Source: Yoonia sp. (GTDB lineage: Bacteria > Pseudomonadota > Alphaproteobacteria > Rhodobacterales > Rhodobacteraceae). Taken from it: DNA of 64,000 nt. The notes under the pieces are model-generated. The model was not told where the DNA came from and made no database searches. It worked only from the letters and a program-made list of their open reading frames with translations. The stretch's first letter is position 1; the number at the start of each line of letters is the position of its first letter. Shown here piece by piece: positions 10,287-18,972 of the stretch. Position numbers and translations under genes: made by a program. The stretch is taken from assembly GCF_018402175.1 (NCBI RefSeq), contig NZ_JAGYJK010000017.1, positions 620,001 to 684,000 on the forward strand, written 5' to 3'.

Positions 10287-10962
10287 ATCGCGCGAAATCG
10301 GCAACCGGATCGTGGTGGCAGGCATTGCCGCCATCGTGCTGGTCTTGGGTGTCACAGCCGTTTTGCTGTTCATGAGCCTGCCCGACGCCAATGCGTTCAA
10401 CATGCGGGTCGAACGGCTGTTCGTGGAAAACGACACGCTGACCGGCAATGCGGAAATCAAGCTGCTGGAAATCCTTGCGCAATCGGGCACCGCGTTTTCG
10501 GACACGCTGGCATCGTATCGATTTGTGATCTTCGTGCTGCTGATCTTTGCGACCGCCCTTTTGGTCACTGCCGTCGCCTTTCTGGTGATGCTGATCGCGC
10601 TGAACCGCCGCATGGGCCGGATCGAACGGCAGGGGATCGAGGTGAATTCCCTGCTGATCAGCCGCGACCAGAAATCGGTCTATCTGAACGATTTCGAATT
10701 CAAACTGACCGATGCCGCCCTTGAAACCCTGTCTGTCCTGGCCGAAGCACGGATGGATGACGAGGTGCTGTCAGGCGCCGAAATCGAAGGTGTGATATCA
10801 GGCCGCGACCCATCCGATTGCGACGAAGCCGCAGGGGCCACCCGCATCAAGCGCCTGCGCGATACTTTGGGCAATCAGCTGGTCAGCGAACTGCTGATCA
10901 AGAACATCGCGCGCAAAGGCTATATGCTGGCCATCGACAAGAATGTGATCAAGATGGTTTAG
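10264..10962 (+). CDS. Membrane-anchored winged-helix (OmpR/ToxR-like) regulator candidate
   Basis: This 232-residue protein has two predicted membrane helices (about residues 16-38 and 86-112) enclosing a periplasmic loop of about 45 residues. A C-terminal domain follows whose end, TRIKRLRDTLGNQLVSELL then IKNIARKGYML, resembles the recognition helix and wing of OmpR/PhoB-type DNA-binding domains. No receiver or kinase domain is present. The GTG at 10264 was chosen for its AAGGGA ribosome site 8 bases upstream; a longer frame from 10216 is possible. It would be a one-component, membrane-bound regulator. The fold assignment is by eye and no target is known. Confidence 0.6.
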   Translation: MSFTSATESREIGNRIVVAGIAAIVLVLGVTAVLLFMSLPDANAFNMRVERLFVENDTLTGNAEIKLLEILAQSGTAFSDTLASYRFVIFVLLIFATALLVTAVAFLVMLIALNRRMGRIERQGIEVNSLLISRDQKSVYLNDFEFKLTDAALETLSVLAEARMDDEVLSGAEIEGVISGRDPSDCDEAAGATRIKRLRDTLGNQLVSELLIKNIARKGYMLAIDKNVIKMV

Positions 10963-11990
10963 CTCCGGCGCAATGTTTCGCCCGGGGACAATTTCGGGCT
11001 CAGCTTGACGGTGGTTTCATCCTCGTTCGCCAGCCCCTGATTGCGCGCCACGATGATCTGCGCGGCCTTGACCCCGATTTCGCGACGGCAGGCATCCATC
11101 GTTGCCAATTGGCGCGGCAGACCATCCAGCAATTCCACGCCGTTGAACGCGGCAAGCCCGATCTGATCGGGGATCGCGACGCCCTGTTCCAACAGATACA
11201 GCAAACCGCCCGCGCCAATCATGTCATTGGAATAATACAGAAAATCCAGATCAGGACTGCGCGCGATCATCTTGGCGGTCATTTCGCGGCCTTTGGCCAG
11301 CGCTGACCCGCCTGAATAGAATTCCTGATCCGCAATCTCGATTCCGGCCTTGGCCAGCGTGCGGGTGAAGCCTTCGAACCGTTTGCGCGCACGGTGGTCC
11401 AGCGGCATCTTGGTGCCCATGAACCCGATCTTTTTATAGCCGGCGGCGATGATTTCCTCGGCCATCTTGCGGCCCGCGCGCCGGTGCGAAATGCCGACGC
11501 AGGCGTCGATCGGTTCGCCATCGGTGTCCATGATCTCGACCACGGGGATGCCCGCCTGCCGGAGCATCGCGCGCGACGCCTCGGAATGTTCCAGCCCTGC
11601 GATGATGACGCCGGAGGGCCGCCATGACAGCATTTCGAACAGGACCTTTTCCTCTTTCTCGGGCAGGTAATCCGTGACGCCGACGACGGGCTGCAGGTCG
11701 GTGTCTTCCAGCACTTCGGATATGCCGGCCAGCACCTCGGGGAACACCATGTTGCCCAGCGACGGGATGATCACCGCCACAAGGTTCACGCGCGACGACG
11801 CCAGCGCGCCCGCGATCTTGTTGGGCACATAGCCCAGCCGTTTCGCCGCATCCTGCACCTTTTGGCGGGTTGCCGCACTGACATCGCCCTTGTTGCGCAA
11901 GACGCGGCTGACGGTCATTTCACTGACACCCGACGCCTCAGAGACATCGCGCAGGGTCAGGGGGCGTTTGGGATCGCTGGTCAAAGGCAT
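10959..11990 (-). CDS. LacI-family transcriptional regulator
   Basis: This 343-residue repressor has an N-terminal helix-turn-helix and hinge (LTLRDVSEASGVSEMTVSRV, about residues 10-29, then RLGYVPNKIAGALAS). A periplasmic-binding-protein-like sugar-sensing domain follows, with GVIIAGLEHSE, GYKKIGFMGTKM and GLAAFNGVELLD. It most resembles the GntR (gluconate) branch of LacI regulators, but the ligand is not certain. The ATG at 11990 was used because the open frame upstream runs through tRNA-Arg. No sugar catabolic genes adjoin it. An inverted repeat 10 bases upstream of the start may be an autoregulatory operator. Confidence 0.9.
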   Translation of the reverse strand: MPLTSDPKRPLTLRDVSEASGVSEMTVSRVLRNKGDVSAATRQKVQDAAKRLGYVPNKIAGALASSRVNLVAVIIPSLGNMVFPEVLAGISEVLEDTDLQPVVGVTDYLPEKEEKVLFEMLSWRPSGVIIAGLEHSEASRAMLRQAGIPVVEIMDTDGEPIDACVGISHRRAGRKMAEEIIAAGYKKIGFMGTKMPLDHRARKRFEGFTRTLAKAGIEIADQEFYSGGSALAKGREMTAKMIARSPDLDFLYYSNDMIGAGGLLYLLEQGVAIPDQIGLAAFNGVELLDGLPRQLATMDACRREIGVKAAQIIVARNQGLANEDETTVKLSPKLSPGETLRRS

Positions 11991-11999
11991 GGTCCTGTC

Positions 12000-12013
12000 T
12001 GGTCGTTTGACCA
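12000..12013. promoter_or_regulatory. Candidate operator of the LacI-type regulator
   Basis: A perfect 5-base inverted repeat, TGGTC-N4-GACCA, lies 10 bases before the regulator's start codon. The half-site TTGACCA recurs 29 bases further upstream at 12036-12042. LacI-family proteins bind such short palindromes and often control themselves, so this is a reasonable operator candidate, but it is unproven. Confidence 0.4.
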
Positions 12014-12074
12014 AGGTTAGCCGCCCCGAGAGACGTTGACCAGACAAGCAAACGCAGGCATTGAACAAACCGGC

Positions 12075-12151
12075 GGCCCCGTGGCTCAACAGGATAGAGC
12101 AGCCCCCTCCTAAGGGGCAGGTTGCAGGTTCGAATCCTGCCGGGGTCACCA
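12075..12151 (+). tRNA. tRNA-Arg (anticodon CCT)
   Basis: A complete cloverleaf can be drawn. The acceptor stem GGCCCCG pairs with CGGGGTC, followed by A and an encoded CCA. The anticodon stem GCCCC/GGGGC encloses the loop CTCCTAA, giving anticodon CCT. The T arm contains GGTTCGAATCC. It is 77 bases long with CCA. Confidence 0.96.
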
Positions 12152-12231
12152 AGAAGTTCTTGGCATGCTATCGCATAAATCCACAAAACGGTTTAGGAAC
12201 CCTCTGAACCGGATGAAGAACATGTGAGCAG

Positions 12232-14013
12232 ATGGCACAACCGACCAAATGGCACGAGCGATGGCTGGCCCGTTTACCCGCGGATCGCCTGATCATGCGG
12301 CTGTTGCTGGAAAGTTTTCACGAACATCGCTGGAAATACCTTGCCGCCGCAGGCGCGATGGTGCTGGTGGCGACGGCGACGGCGGCGACCGCGTGGATGA
12401 TGGGCCAGATCATTGATGCTCTGTCGACACCCGACAACCGTGGCCGTGTGATGGCTGTGGGCGCGGGCGTCGCGCTTGTTTTCGCGTTTCGTGGCGCTGC
12501 GATGTATGTGCAGGCCGTGCTGATGGCGCGGGCGGGCAACCGGATCGTCGCGCAAAAGCAGATGCAGATTTACCACCGGATGCTGGGTCAGGGGGTTGCG
12601 TTCTTCAACAGCAATGCATCGTCCGACCTGCTGTTGAAGGTGACGCAGAGCGCACAATCTGCGCGCGCCATCATCGACACGATTGTCGCAGGGTTCATCC
12701 GCGATCTTCTGACGCTGACCGGGCTGATTGCGGTGATGGTCTATCAACAGCCGGTGCTGTCGTTGGTCAGCCTCGTCGTGGCGCCCATCGTCGTTTACGG
12801 GGTGCAGCGCATCCTGCGGCTGGTGCAGGACGTCATGCAGCAAGAAATGGCCGGTCTGGGCGAAATTATCAGGGTGGTGCAGGAAACCTCGCTGGGTGCG
12901 CGGGTGGTCAAGGCCTTTGGTCTGGAACCCAGCATGGCCAACCGGATGGAGGCCGCGGTCCGTCAGGTCGAGGACCGCAACAACCGGATCGTGCAGCTAC
13001 AATCCGCGACCATGCCCTTGCTGGATGTCGTGGCGGGCCTTGCCATCGCGTCAATCGTGATGCTGAGCGCGGTTGATCTGTTTGGCCGCGCGCCCGGAAC
13101 GGCAGGGCAGCTGATGTCTTTTGTCACCGCTTTCCTGATGTCCTACGAACCGGCGATGCGTCTGTCGAAAATGCGGGTTGTCATCGAAAGCAACATGGTC
13201 GGCGTCCGGATGATGTATGAATTGCTGGATACCAAGCAGACCATGCTGGAAAGCCCCGATGCCGTGCCGCTTGTCGTGGGTCCGGGGGCAGTTGAACTGT
13301 CGGATGTCTGTTTTGCCTATGGCGATAACGAACAGGTCCTGCGGTCGGTCAACATGGCGTTCCAGCCCGGCAAGACGACGGCGCTTGTCGGTCCTTCGGG
13401 TGGCGGTAAATCGACACTGCTGAACCTGCTCTTGCGGCTCTATGACCCGACCGAGGGCCATGTTCTGATCGACGGGCAGGACATAAAGGCCGCGACCTTC
13501 AGCTCTTTGCGCGCGAATATCGCTTTCGTCGGGCAGGATACGTTCCTGTTTGCAGGGACCGTGATGGACAACCTGCTGCTGGCCCGCGAGGGCGCAACCA
13601 AAGACGAAGCCATCGCCGCCGCCAAAGTGGCCCATGCGCATGAATTTATCGAAAAGCTGGCCAATGGCTATGACACCGTCATTGGCGAGAACGGGTCATT
13701 CCTGTCAGGCGGCCAGCGCCAGCGCCTGTCCATTGCCCGCGCCGTGCTGCGGAAGGCGCCAATCCTGCTGCTGGACGAAGCGACCAGCGCGCTGGACAGC
13801 CATTCCGAGGTCTTGGTGCGTGACGCGCTTGAATCCATCACGCGCGGTGTGACCACCATCGTCATCGCGCACCGGCTGTCGACCGTGATGAATGCCGATG
13901 AAATCTGCTATCTTGAAAATGGCCAGATCGTCGAACGCGGCAAGATCGACGATCTGCTGACCACAGGTGGCAAGTTCAAGCAGCTTTACGATGTCCAGTT
14001 CAAGGGCAAATAG
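12232..14013 (+). CDS. MsbA-like ABC exporter (fused permease and ATPase)
   Basis: This 593-residue half-transporter has an N-terminal six-helix ABC exporter domain (residues 30-330). Its ATPase domain has Walker A GPSGGGKST near residue 386, signature LSGGQRQR near 491, Walker B ILLLDEATSALD near 510 and the His switch IAHRLS. Members export lipid A precursors, lipids or drugs as homodimers, and MsbA is a reasonable but not certain identity. It stands alone after tRNA-Arg and converges with dxs. Confidence 0.88.
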   Translation: MAQPTKWHERWLARLPADRLIMRLLLESFHEHRWKYLAAAGAMVLVATATAATAWMMGQIIDALSTPDNRGRVMAVGAGVALVFAFRGAAMYVQAVLMARAGNRIVAQKQMQIYHRMLGQGVAFFNSNASSDLLLKVTQSAQSARAIIDTIVAGFIRDLLTLTGLIAVMVYQQPVLSLVSLVVAPIVVYGVQRILRLVQDVMQQEMAGLGEIIRVVQETSLGARVVKAFGLEPSMANRMEAAVRQVEDRNNRIVQLQSATMPLLDVVAGLAIASIVMLSAVDLFGRAPGTAGQLMSFVTAFLMSYEPAMRLSKMRVVIESNMVGVRMMYELLDTKQTMLESPDAVPLVVGPGAVELSDVCFAYGDNEQVLRSVNMAFQPGKTTALVGPSGGGKSTLLNLLLRLYDPTEGHVLIDGQDIKAATFSSLRANIAFVGQDTFLFAGTVMDNLLLAREGATKDEAIAAAKVAHAHEFIEKLANGYDTVIGENGSFLSGGQRQRLSIARAVLRKAPILLLDEATSALDSHSEVLVRDALESITRGVTTIVIAHRLSTVMNADEICYLENGQIVERGKIDDLLTTGGKFKQLYDVQFKGK

Positions 14014-14030
14014 GATGGGCGTCTGACTGT

Positions 14031-15965
14031 TCAGCCCTGATCCACCACGGGGGACTGGACCCTGCGCAGACCGATATTGGCCGCCTGCATCGCCGTTGCG
14101 GCGATATCGACGGCGGTCAGACCGGCCTCGGCATACATGACATCGGGGGCGGCGTGGTCGATATAGCGGTCAGGCAGCGTCATCGTGCGGACCTGACAGC
14201 GCCCGTCCAGCAGCCCGTCATTGGCCAGATCATGCAGCACCATCGCCCCGAAACCGCCCTGCGCGCCCTGTTCGACCGTGACCAGCGCCTTGTGGTGGCG
14301 CAGCAATTGCCGGATCAGCGCGCGGTCCAGCGGTTTGGCGAAACGCGCGTCGGCGATGGTGACCGATACGCCCTGCGTTTCCAGCGCGCGGGCGGCCTTG
14401 CGACATTCATCCAGATGCGCGCCAAAGGACAGGATCGCGACATCGCTGCCTTGCTGCACGATCCGGCCTTTGCCGATCTCGATGATCTCGCCCCGTTCGG
14501 GAAGTTCCAGCCCCACACCTTCGCCGCGCGGATAGCGGAACGCGATGGGGCCATCATCATAGGCGGCGGCGGTGCGCACCATATGCATCAGTTCCAGTTC
14601 GTCCCCCGCGGCCATGACCACCATATTGGGCAAGGCAGCCAGATAGCCGATGTCGAATGATCCCGCATGGGTCGGGCCATCGGCACCGACCAGACCGGCA
14701 CGGTCGATGGCGAACCTGACAGGCAGGTTCTGCAAGGCAACATCATGCACGATCTGGTCATAGCCACGCTGCAGAAAGGTGGAATAGATCGCGCAGAACG
14801 GTTTCAGCCCGCTGGCTGCCATGCCAGCCGCGAAGGTCACGCCATGCTGTTCAGCGATGCCGACGTCGAACACGCGGCTGCCAAAACGCTGGCCCATGAT
14901 ATCGACGCCGGTGCCATTGGGCATTGCGGCAGTGACCGCGACGATGCGGGGGTCATGCTGCGCCTCGACCGTCAGCGCCGTGCCAAAAACCTTGGTATAG
15001 CTGGGCGCATTGGGGCGCGATTTGGCCTGTTCGCCACTGGCCACGTTGAATTTTGCGACACCGTGGTATTTGTCGGCACTTTGTTCGGCGGGGGCATAGC
15101 CTTTGCCCTTTTTGGTGCAGACATGGATCAGCACGGGACCGGTGGCACGGGTCTTGGCCGCGCGCAGCACCGGCAAAAGCTGGGACATATCGTGCCCGTC
15201 AATGGGGCCGATATAGGAAAACCCAAGGCTTTCGAACAAGGTACCCGCATTGCCCGATTGCACGCCGGTCACGAGCTGCCGCGCACGGCGGGCATGGTCA
15301 CGGATCGGGCCTGGCAGGACGGATTCGAACCCTTCGGCCATCTTGTGCAGATCGCCCAAGGGGGACGCATAAAGACCGGACAAGTATTTCGACATCGCGC
15401 CCACAGGCGGGGCGATGGACATTTCGTTATCGTTCAGGATCACGAACAACCGCCGTCCTTCGGACCCTGCGTTGTTCATCGCCTCATAGGCCATGCCTGC
15501 GCTGATCGAGCCATCCCCGATCACGGCAATCGCATCGCCCGTCGCCATGCCCAGATCACGGCCCACGGTGAACCCAAGGGCGGCGGAAATCGATGTGCTG
15601 GAATGAGCGGCACCAAAGGGGTCATATTCGCTTTCGGTGCGTTTGGTGAAACCGGACAACCCACCTTCTTGGCGCAGGGTGCGGATGCGGTCACGTCGGC
15701 CAGTCAGCACCTTATGCGGATAACATTGGTGGCCCACGTCAAAGATCAGCTTGTCGCGCGGCGTGTCGAACACGGCGTGAATGGCGACAGTCAATTCGAC
15801 CACCCCCAGAGACGACCCCAGATGCCCACCCGTTTCGGATACGGCCGAGATCACCTCGGCGCGCAGATCATCGGCGAGATTGGCAAGCGCTGTCATATTC
15901 ATCCGGCGCAGGTCAGCGGGGCCTGCGATACTGTCCAGAAAGGGTGTGGAAGGGCGGTTTGTCAT
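14031..15965 (-). CDS. dxs: 1-deoxy-D-xylulose-5-phosphate synthase
   Basis: DXS condenses pyruvate and glyceraldehyde 3-phosphate, the first step of the MEP isoprenoid pathway that feeds carotenoids and the bacteriochlorophyll tail. The 644-residue protein has the thiamine-diphosphate motif GDGSISAG...NNAG near residues 148-165 and the transketolase region [22 protein letters not shown] precedes the ATG. It lies directly after pufX on the same strand, the same place as in Rhodobacter, but separated by a strong terminator hairpin ending 18 bases before the start codon. It is probably the photosynthesis-linked copy. Whether another dxs exists cannot be seen here. Confidence 0.96.
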   Translation of the reverse strand: MTNRPSTPFLDSIAGPADLRRMNMTALANLADDLRAEVISAVSETGGHLGSSLGVVELTVAIHAVFDTPRDKLIFDVGHQCYPHKVLTGRRDRIRTLRQEGGLSGFTKRTESEYDPFGAAHSSTSISAALGFTVGRDLGMATGDAIAVIGDGSISAGMAYEAMNNAGSEGRRLFVILNDNEMSIAPPVGAMSKYLSGLYASPLGDLHKMAEGFESVLPGPIRDHARRARQLVTGVQSGNAGTLFESLGFSYIGPIDGHDMSQLLPVLRAAKTRATGPVLIHVCTKKGKGYAPAEQSADKYHGVAKFNVASGEQAKSRPNAPSYTKVFGTALTVEAQHDPRIVAVTAAMPNGTGVDIMGQRFGSRVFDVGIAEQHGVTFAAGMAASGLKPFCAIYSTFLQRGYDQIVHDVALQNLPVRFAIDRAGLVGADGPTHAGSFDIGYLAALPNMVVMAAGDELELMHMVRTAAAYDDGPIAFRYPRGEGVGLELPERGEIIEIGKGRIVQQGSDVAILSFGAHLDECRKAARALETQGVSVTIADARFAKPLDRALIRQLLRHHKALVTVEQGAQGGFGAMVLHDLANDGLLDGRCQVRTMTLPDRYIDHAAPDVMYAEAGLTAVDIAATAMQAANIGLRRVQSPVVDQG

Positions 15966-15982
15966 GACGTCACCTTTGCAAT

Positions 15983-16021
15983 AAAAAAGCGTCGCAAGTG
16001 GGGTTAACCGCTTGCGACGCT
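15983..16021 (-). terminator. Intrinsic terminator at the end of the puf operon
   Basis: A perfect 11-base inverted repeat (16021-16011 and 15998-15988, loop 12 bases) is followed on the minus strand by six T residues (15988-15983). It is the clearest terminator in the cluster and should separate the puf transcript from dxs, whose start codon begins only 18 bases further on. Confidence 0.85.
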
Positions 16022-16103
16022 AGTCTCCTGTAGCCAACAGGAAGGGAACTGGGGTCGAAACCCCAACGACGGACCGACCAGGGAAGGGTGATCCGACAGC
16101 GAA

Positions 16104-16135
16104 GGATCAGGCAGGCGTCGCGCGATGCCTGATCC
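16104..16135 (-). other. Stem-loop immediately 3' of pufX
   Basis: A perfect 10-base inverted repeat (16104-16113 with 16126-16135) with a 12-base loop lies 10 bases beyond the pufX stop. It has no T tract on the minus strand, so it is more likely an RNA-stabilising or processing structure than a terminator. The terminator proper lies further on at 15983-16021. Confidence 0.55.
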
Positions 16136-16144
16136 AATGGGTTT

Positions 16145-16369
16145 TCAGTCAGCGACCGCGTCTTCCATCGGTGCCGCCCGGTTGATCGGGTCGGGCGTGC
16201 TGCGGCTTTCCTCGGGCAGGGCCTGGCCGATCAAGGCGAAGGCCCCGATGAAGAACCAGATCGCCACAACGAAAAGCGCTGCATAACCCGCACCTTTGAG
16301 CATCAGAAAGGTGATGTCGGCGGTCAGCCTGCTTTTGCTGTTCATTTCGAGGATGTCGTTGTTTTTCAT
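16145..16369 (-). CDS. pufX: PufX-like reaction-centre/LH1 core protein
   Basis: This 74-residue single-helix membrane protein lies just after pufM. The stretch LMLKGAGYAALF, the hydrophobic helix (about residues 23-46) and the following GQALPEESRSTPDP match the layout of R. sphaeroides PufX (MMKGAGW, helix, GRMLP, Pro-rich tail). PufX opens the LH1 ring for quinone exchange and shapes RC-LH1 dimers or monomers. The ATG at 16369 is preceded by AGGAGAGAGACC. Its presence, and the absence of pufC, indicates a Rhodobacter-type core complex. Sequence identity is low, as is usual for PufX, so the call rests on position plus motif. Confidence 0.85.
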   Translation of the reverse strand: MKNNDILEMNSKSRLTADITFLMLKGAGYAALFVVAIWFFIGAFALIGQALPEESRSTPDPINRAAPMEDAVAD

Positions 16370-16380
16370 GGTCTCTCTCC

Positions 16381-17307
16381 TCAGTTCAGGGGCGCATAGC
16401 CGTGGATTTGTGCCCAGACGAACCAGTTGTCCACGACCGTTCCCGACAGCAGGATCCCGATACCACCTGTCAGTGGTGTCAGAACCGCGAACCACCAGGC
16501 CCAACGGTGGATACCTTCCATCGTGGCGTTAAAGCCCATGGTCCAGCGCCAGAACAATGCCGCCCGTTCGGATGCCGTGCCACGATCCACGATCTGTTCG
16601 ATCTCGCGCTCGCCACCGAAACGGCTGACCGCAAGGATCGTCGCACCATGCATCGCGAACAACAGCACCGACCCGTAAAGGAACACGATCGAAAGCGCGT
16701 GGAACGGGTTGTAGAACAGGTTACCATGAGTGATCGAGAACAGGTTGGTCCAGTCAAGGTGCGAGAAGATACCGTAAGGTACGGCCTCGCTCCATGATCC
16801 CAACAGGATCGGCCGGATCAGACCCAGCACAAAGATCAGCCACAGCAGCGCGGCGAACGCATAGGCCACATGCAGCCCCATCCCCAGCGCCTTGGCGCGC
16901 TGATAGGTGTGCAGCCACCAGGCACAGCAGCCGACCAGAAAGAAGAAGCTGGCGATCAGCCACCATCCGCCTTCGGCAAGTGGCGCAAAGCCCAGCCCGT
17001 ATTCTGGCCCCGGTGGTTCCAGCGACAGCCAGAACAGGTCACGGAAGAACAGACCGGGGCTATAGCCGACCTCGGCCCAGAAATTCATCCCGATGATGAA
17101 GAACCATGCCGCAAAGCCGATGACCGCGATCATCCCGGCGGACCCCAGATGGACAGGCCCGATCTGGGCGTTGCCAAAAAGGCCAAGCAAGGTAGAGAAC
17201 CGCGTACCCTTGGTGCGTTCGCGCATCGTATCCGCGTCGGCAACGACCCCCATTTCGGCAGGGCCCTGGACCTGGACTTGCGTGAAGATATTTTGATATT
17301 CAGCCAT
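16381..17307 (-). CDS. pufM: Photosynthetic reaction centre M subunit
   Basis: This 308-residue five-helix membrane protein binds the bacteriochlorophyll special pair, accessory pigments, QA and iron with PufL. It begins with [16 protein letters not shown], contains the conserved [13 protein letters not shown] segment (special-pair His) and AMHGATIL, and ends with [11 protein letters not shown]. Two adjacent ATGs exist (17313 and 17307). The second was chosen because GGAGG is 8 bases from it but only 2 from the first. It lies within the puf operon, 12 bases after pufL. Confidence 0.97.
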   Translation of the reverse strand: MAEYQNIFTQVQVQGPAEMGVVADADTMRERTKGTRFSTLLGLFGNAQIGPVHLGSAGMIAVIGFAAWFFIIGMNFWAEVGYSPGLFFRDLFWLSLEPPGPEYGLGFAPLAEGGWWLIASFFFLVGCCAWWLHTYQRAKALGMGLHVAYAFAALLWLIFVLGLIRPILLGSWSEAVPYGIFSHLDWTNLFSITHGNLFYNPFHALSIVFLYGSVLLFAMHGATILAVSRFGGEREIEQIVDRGTASERAALFWRWTMGFNATMEGIHRWAWWFAVLTPLTGGIGILLSGTVVDNWFVWAQIHGYAPLN

Positions 17308-17319
17308 TTTCATACCCTC

Positions 17320-18150
17320 CTACAGGTCTACCCACCAGGGCAGTTCATAATACCAGTCCCACCAGACGATCCATTCTTCGAACCAGATGGTGCCGGAAAT
17401 CACGATACAGACCGCGCTCCAGAAACCGGCCATCAGCGCAAGGAACAGGCCCAGACGGTGAATGCCCAGTGGCCCAATCGAATAGCCGATCAGATCGCGG
17501 AAATAGGTGTCTTCGTGATCAGGCGCGCCGATGGTCTTGCCCTTGCCGGGGTTGACCGCGGACAGAACCAGCGATCCATGCAGCGCCAGCGCCAGCGTCG
17601 TGATCCAGAAGAAACTGATCGCGACCATATGGGCCGGGTTGTAGTGGAAGTTGCCGTAAGCATAGCCCACGTTGTTCACCCAATCGAGGTGGCTGAAGAT
17701 GCCATAGGGGAACGCATGCCCCCAAGCCCCCAGCAACACCGGCCGGATGATGACCAGCGTGACATAGGCAAAGATCGCAACCCCAAAGGCAAAAGGCACA
17801 TGATAGCCGATGCCCAATTTGCGGCAGATTTCGACCTCGCGCATCATCCAGCTGAGGAAGGCACCGACCGCGCAGATCGTGATGATCTGCCACAATCCAC
17901 CTTGCATCAGCGGTGCGGCCCCAAGACCGTATTCCAGCGGCGGCGGATCAATCGAGATCAGCCACGGGTTCCATGTCGGGCCTTGGCTGGCCCCATAAAA
18001 AATCAAGATTGTCCCAAGGACGGCGAAAAAGAACGTCGTGACCCCGAAGAAGCCAACATAAAATGGCCCCACCCAAAAGTCGAACAGATCTCCGCCTACC
18101 AATGTCCCGCCACGGACCCGGTATTTTCTTTCGAAGCTGAGCTGTGCCAT
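17320..18150 (-). CDS. pufL: Photosynthetic reaction centre L subunit
   Basis: This 276-residue five-helix membrane protein is the partner of PufM in the type II reaction centre. It begins with [15 protein letters not shown], then [16 protein letters not shown]. It carries the special-pair region [10 protein letters not shown], the quinone and iron ligand region LALHGSLVL, and the C-terminal [11 protein letters not shown]. Its length is normal. It is separated from pufA by 125 bases containing a GC-rich stem-loop, the place where Rhodobacter species carry an mRNA-stabilising hairpin. Confidence 0.97.
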   Translation of the reverse strand: MAQLSFERKYRVRGGTLVGGDLFDFWVGPFYVGFFGVTTFFFAVLGTILIFYGASQGPTWNPWLISIDPPPLEYGLGAAPLMQGGLWQIITICAVGAFLSWMMREVEICRKLGIGYHVPFAFGVAIFAYVTLVIIRPVLLGAWGHAFPYGIFSHLDWVNNVGYAYGNFHYNPAHMVAISFFWITTLALALHGSLVLSAVNPGKGKTIGAPDHEDTYFRDLIGYSIGPLGIHRLGLFLALMAGFWSAVCIVISGTIWFEEWIVWWDWYYELPWWVDL

Positions 18151-18226
18151 CTTCCTACTCCATATGCTACAGGCCCTGCATCCCCGTTCGGGCGCGCCCT
18201 GTGATCGTCGATGTCGATGTTTGCCG

Positions 18227-18249
18227 CGGGCGGATCAAAGTCCCGCCCG
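18227..18249 (-). other. GC-rich stem-loop between pufA and pufL
   Basis: A 7-base GC inverted repeat (CGGGCGG with CCGCCCG, loop 9 bases) sits in the pufA-pufL gap with no T tract. In R. capsulatus, stem-loops in this gap protect the upstream pufBA mRNA from 3' decay so that LH1 is made in excess over the reaction centre. The same role is inferred here. Confidence 0.6.
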
Positions 18250-18275
18250 TAGCGATGTTATACGAAAAGCGCTGA

Positions 18276-18428
18276 TCAACCGCCAAAGGCGAGCTGGAAC
18301 CAGTTTGTTGCTTCGTTGCTCAGCAGGACGAGGTGAATCATCGCTGCCAGCAGGAACAGGAAAACGCCCTGTGCCACGAATACGCGGCGAGGGTCGAAAA
18401 CCAGCCAGATCTTATAGAACTGTGCCAT
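18276..18428 (-). CDS. pufA: LH1 antenna alpha subunit
   Basis: This gene encodes only 50 residues and is easily missed. The translation starts [20 protein letters not shown], then has a single hydrophobic helix containing the bacteriochlorophyll-ligand His ([12 protein letters not shown]) and ends NWFQLAFGG. This is the classic LH1 alpha layout. AGAGGAA precedes the ATG. It follows pufB by 16 bases and precedes pufL in the puf operon. Confidence 0.97.
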   Translation of the reverse strand: MAQFYKIWLVFDPRRVFVAQGVFLFLLAAMIHLVLLSNEATNWFQLAFGG

Positions 18429-18444
18429 GTGGATATTCCTCTTC

Positions 18445-18600
18445 TTACCAGTTGAACCAAGGCAGCTTGATGTACGTCAGAATATGCGCGACGACGGCCA
18501 CGATCGTGAAGATCGTAAACCCGCTCATATAGACTGAGTGCAGCTCTTGCGCTTGCTCATCAGTGAGACCTGTGAACGACAGGTCGGATTTGTCAGCCAT
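18445..18600 (-). CDS. pufB: LH1 antenna beta subunit
   Basis: This 51-residue light-harvesting polypeptide begins [20 protein letters not shown]. It has one membrane helix with the bacteriochlorophyll-ligand His (VVAHILTY) and a C-terminal aromatic WFNW. GGAGA lies before the ATG at 18600. The in-frame extension further upstream is not antenna-like. It is followed by pufA. About 147 bases separate it from pufQ. Confidence 0.97.
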   Translation of the reverse strand: MADKSDLSFTGLTDEQAQELHSVYMSGFTIFTIVAVVAHILTYIKLPWFNW

Positions 18601-18747
18601 GTTTTGTCTCCAAAATAGAATACTGACGCCGCGCAGCCCCCGCGGCCGGGTTACGACAGAAGCTTGTCCTCTGCCCCAATCCGCCATCCCGGGGGGGAAT
18701 GACGAATGTCTTGATGTCCGTTTCCGGACAAATGTCGGGCCGCGCCT

Positions 18748-18972
18748 TCATGCGTTGAAGATATGCGGCGTGATGATGCGCGCCTGGGTCCAGGCCTTGG
18801 CGATGGGGCCCTTCTCGGGCAGCTCCATCCGGCGTGCCGCGAACAGCGCCCAGGTCAGGATCGCCAACGGCAAGGTCGCCAGAAAGATCAGCCCGAAATA
18901 CGCGTAATATTCCCGCTTCGGGGCCGTGTGCCGCGCCCGTGTCATCGGTGCGTCTGTGGTGAAATCGGTCAT
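18748..18972 (-). CDS. pufQ: PufQ bacteriochlorophyll-related assembly protein
   Basis: This 74-residue protein has one membrane helix (about residues 24-45, [20 protein letters not shown]) and the family-typical C-terminus [20 protein letters not shown]. PufQ is needed for normal bacteriochlorophyll and LH complex levels in Rhodobacter, and its exact biochemistry is unsettled. The ATG overlaps the bchZ stop (ATGA) with a strong GGGAGG site, so its translation is coupled to bchZ. In Rhodobacter the puf promoter lies just upstream, within bchZ. Confidence 0.88.
   Translation of the reverse strand: MTDFTTDAPMTRARHTAPKREYYAYFGLIFLATLPLAILTWALFAARRMELPEKGPIAKAWTQARIITPHIFNA

Noticed and set aside
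12061..12152. N-terminal extension of the LacI regulator through tRNA-Arg
   Set aside because: The frame reads antisense through the tRNA. The conserved helix-turn-helix starts shortly after the ATG at 11990.
14667..16007. 446-residue plus-strand frame opposite dxs
   Set aside because: It is antisense to a clear dxs gene and crosses the terminator hairpin.
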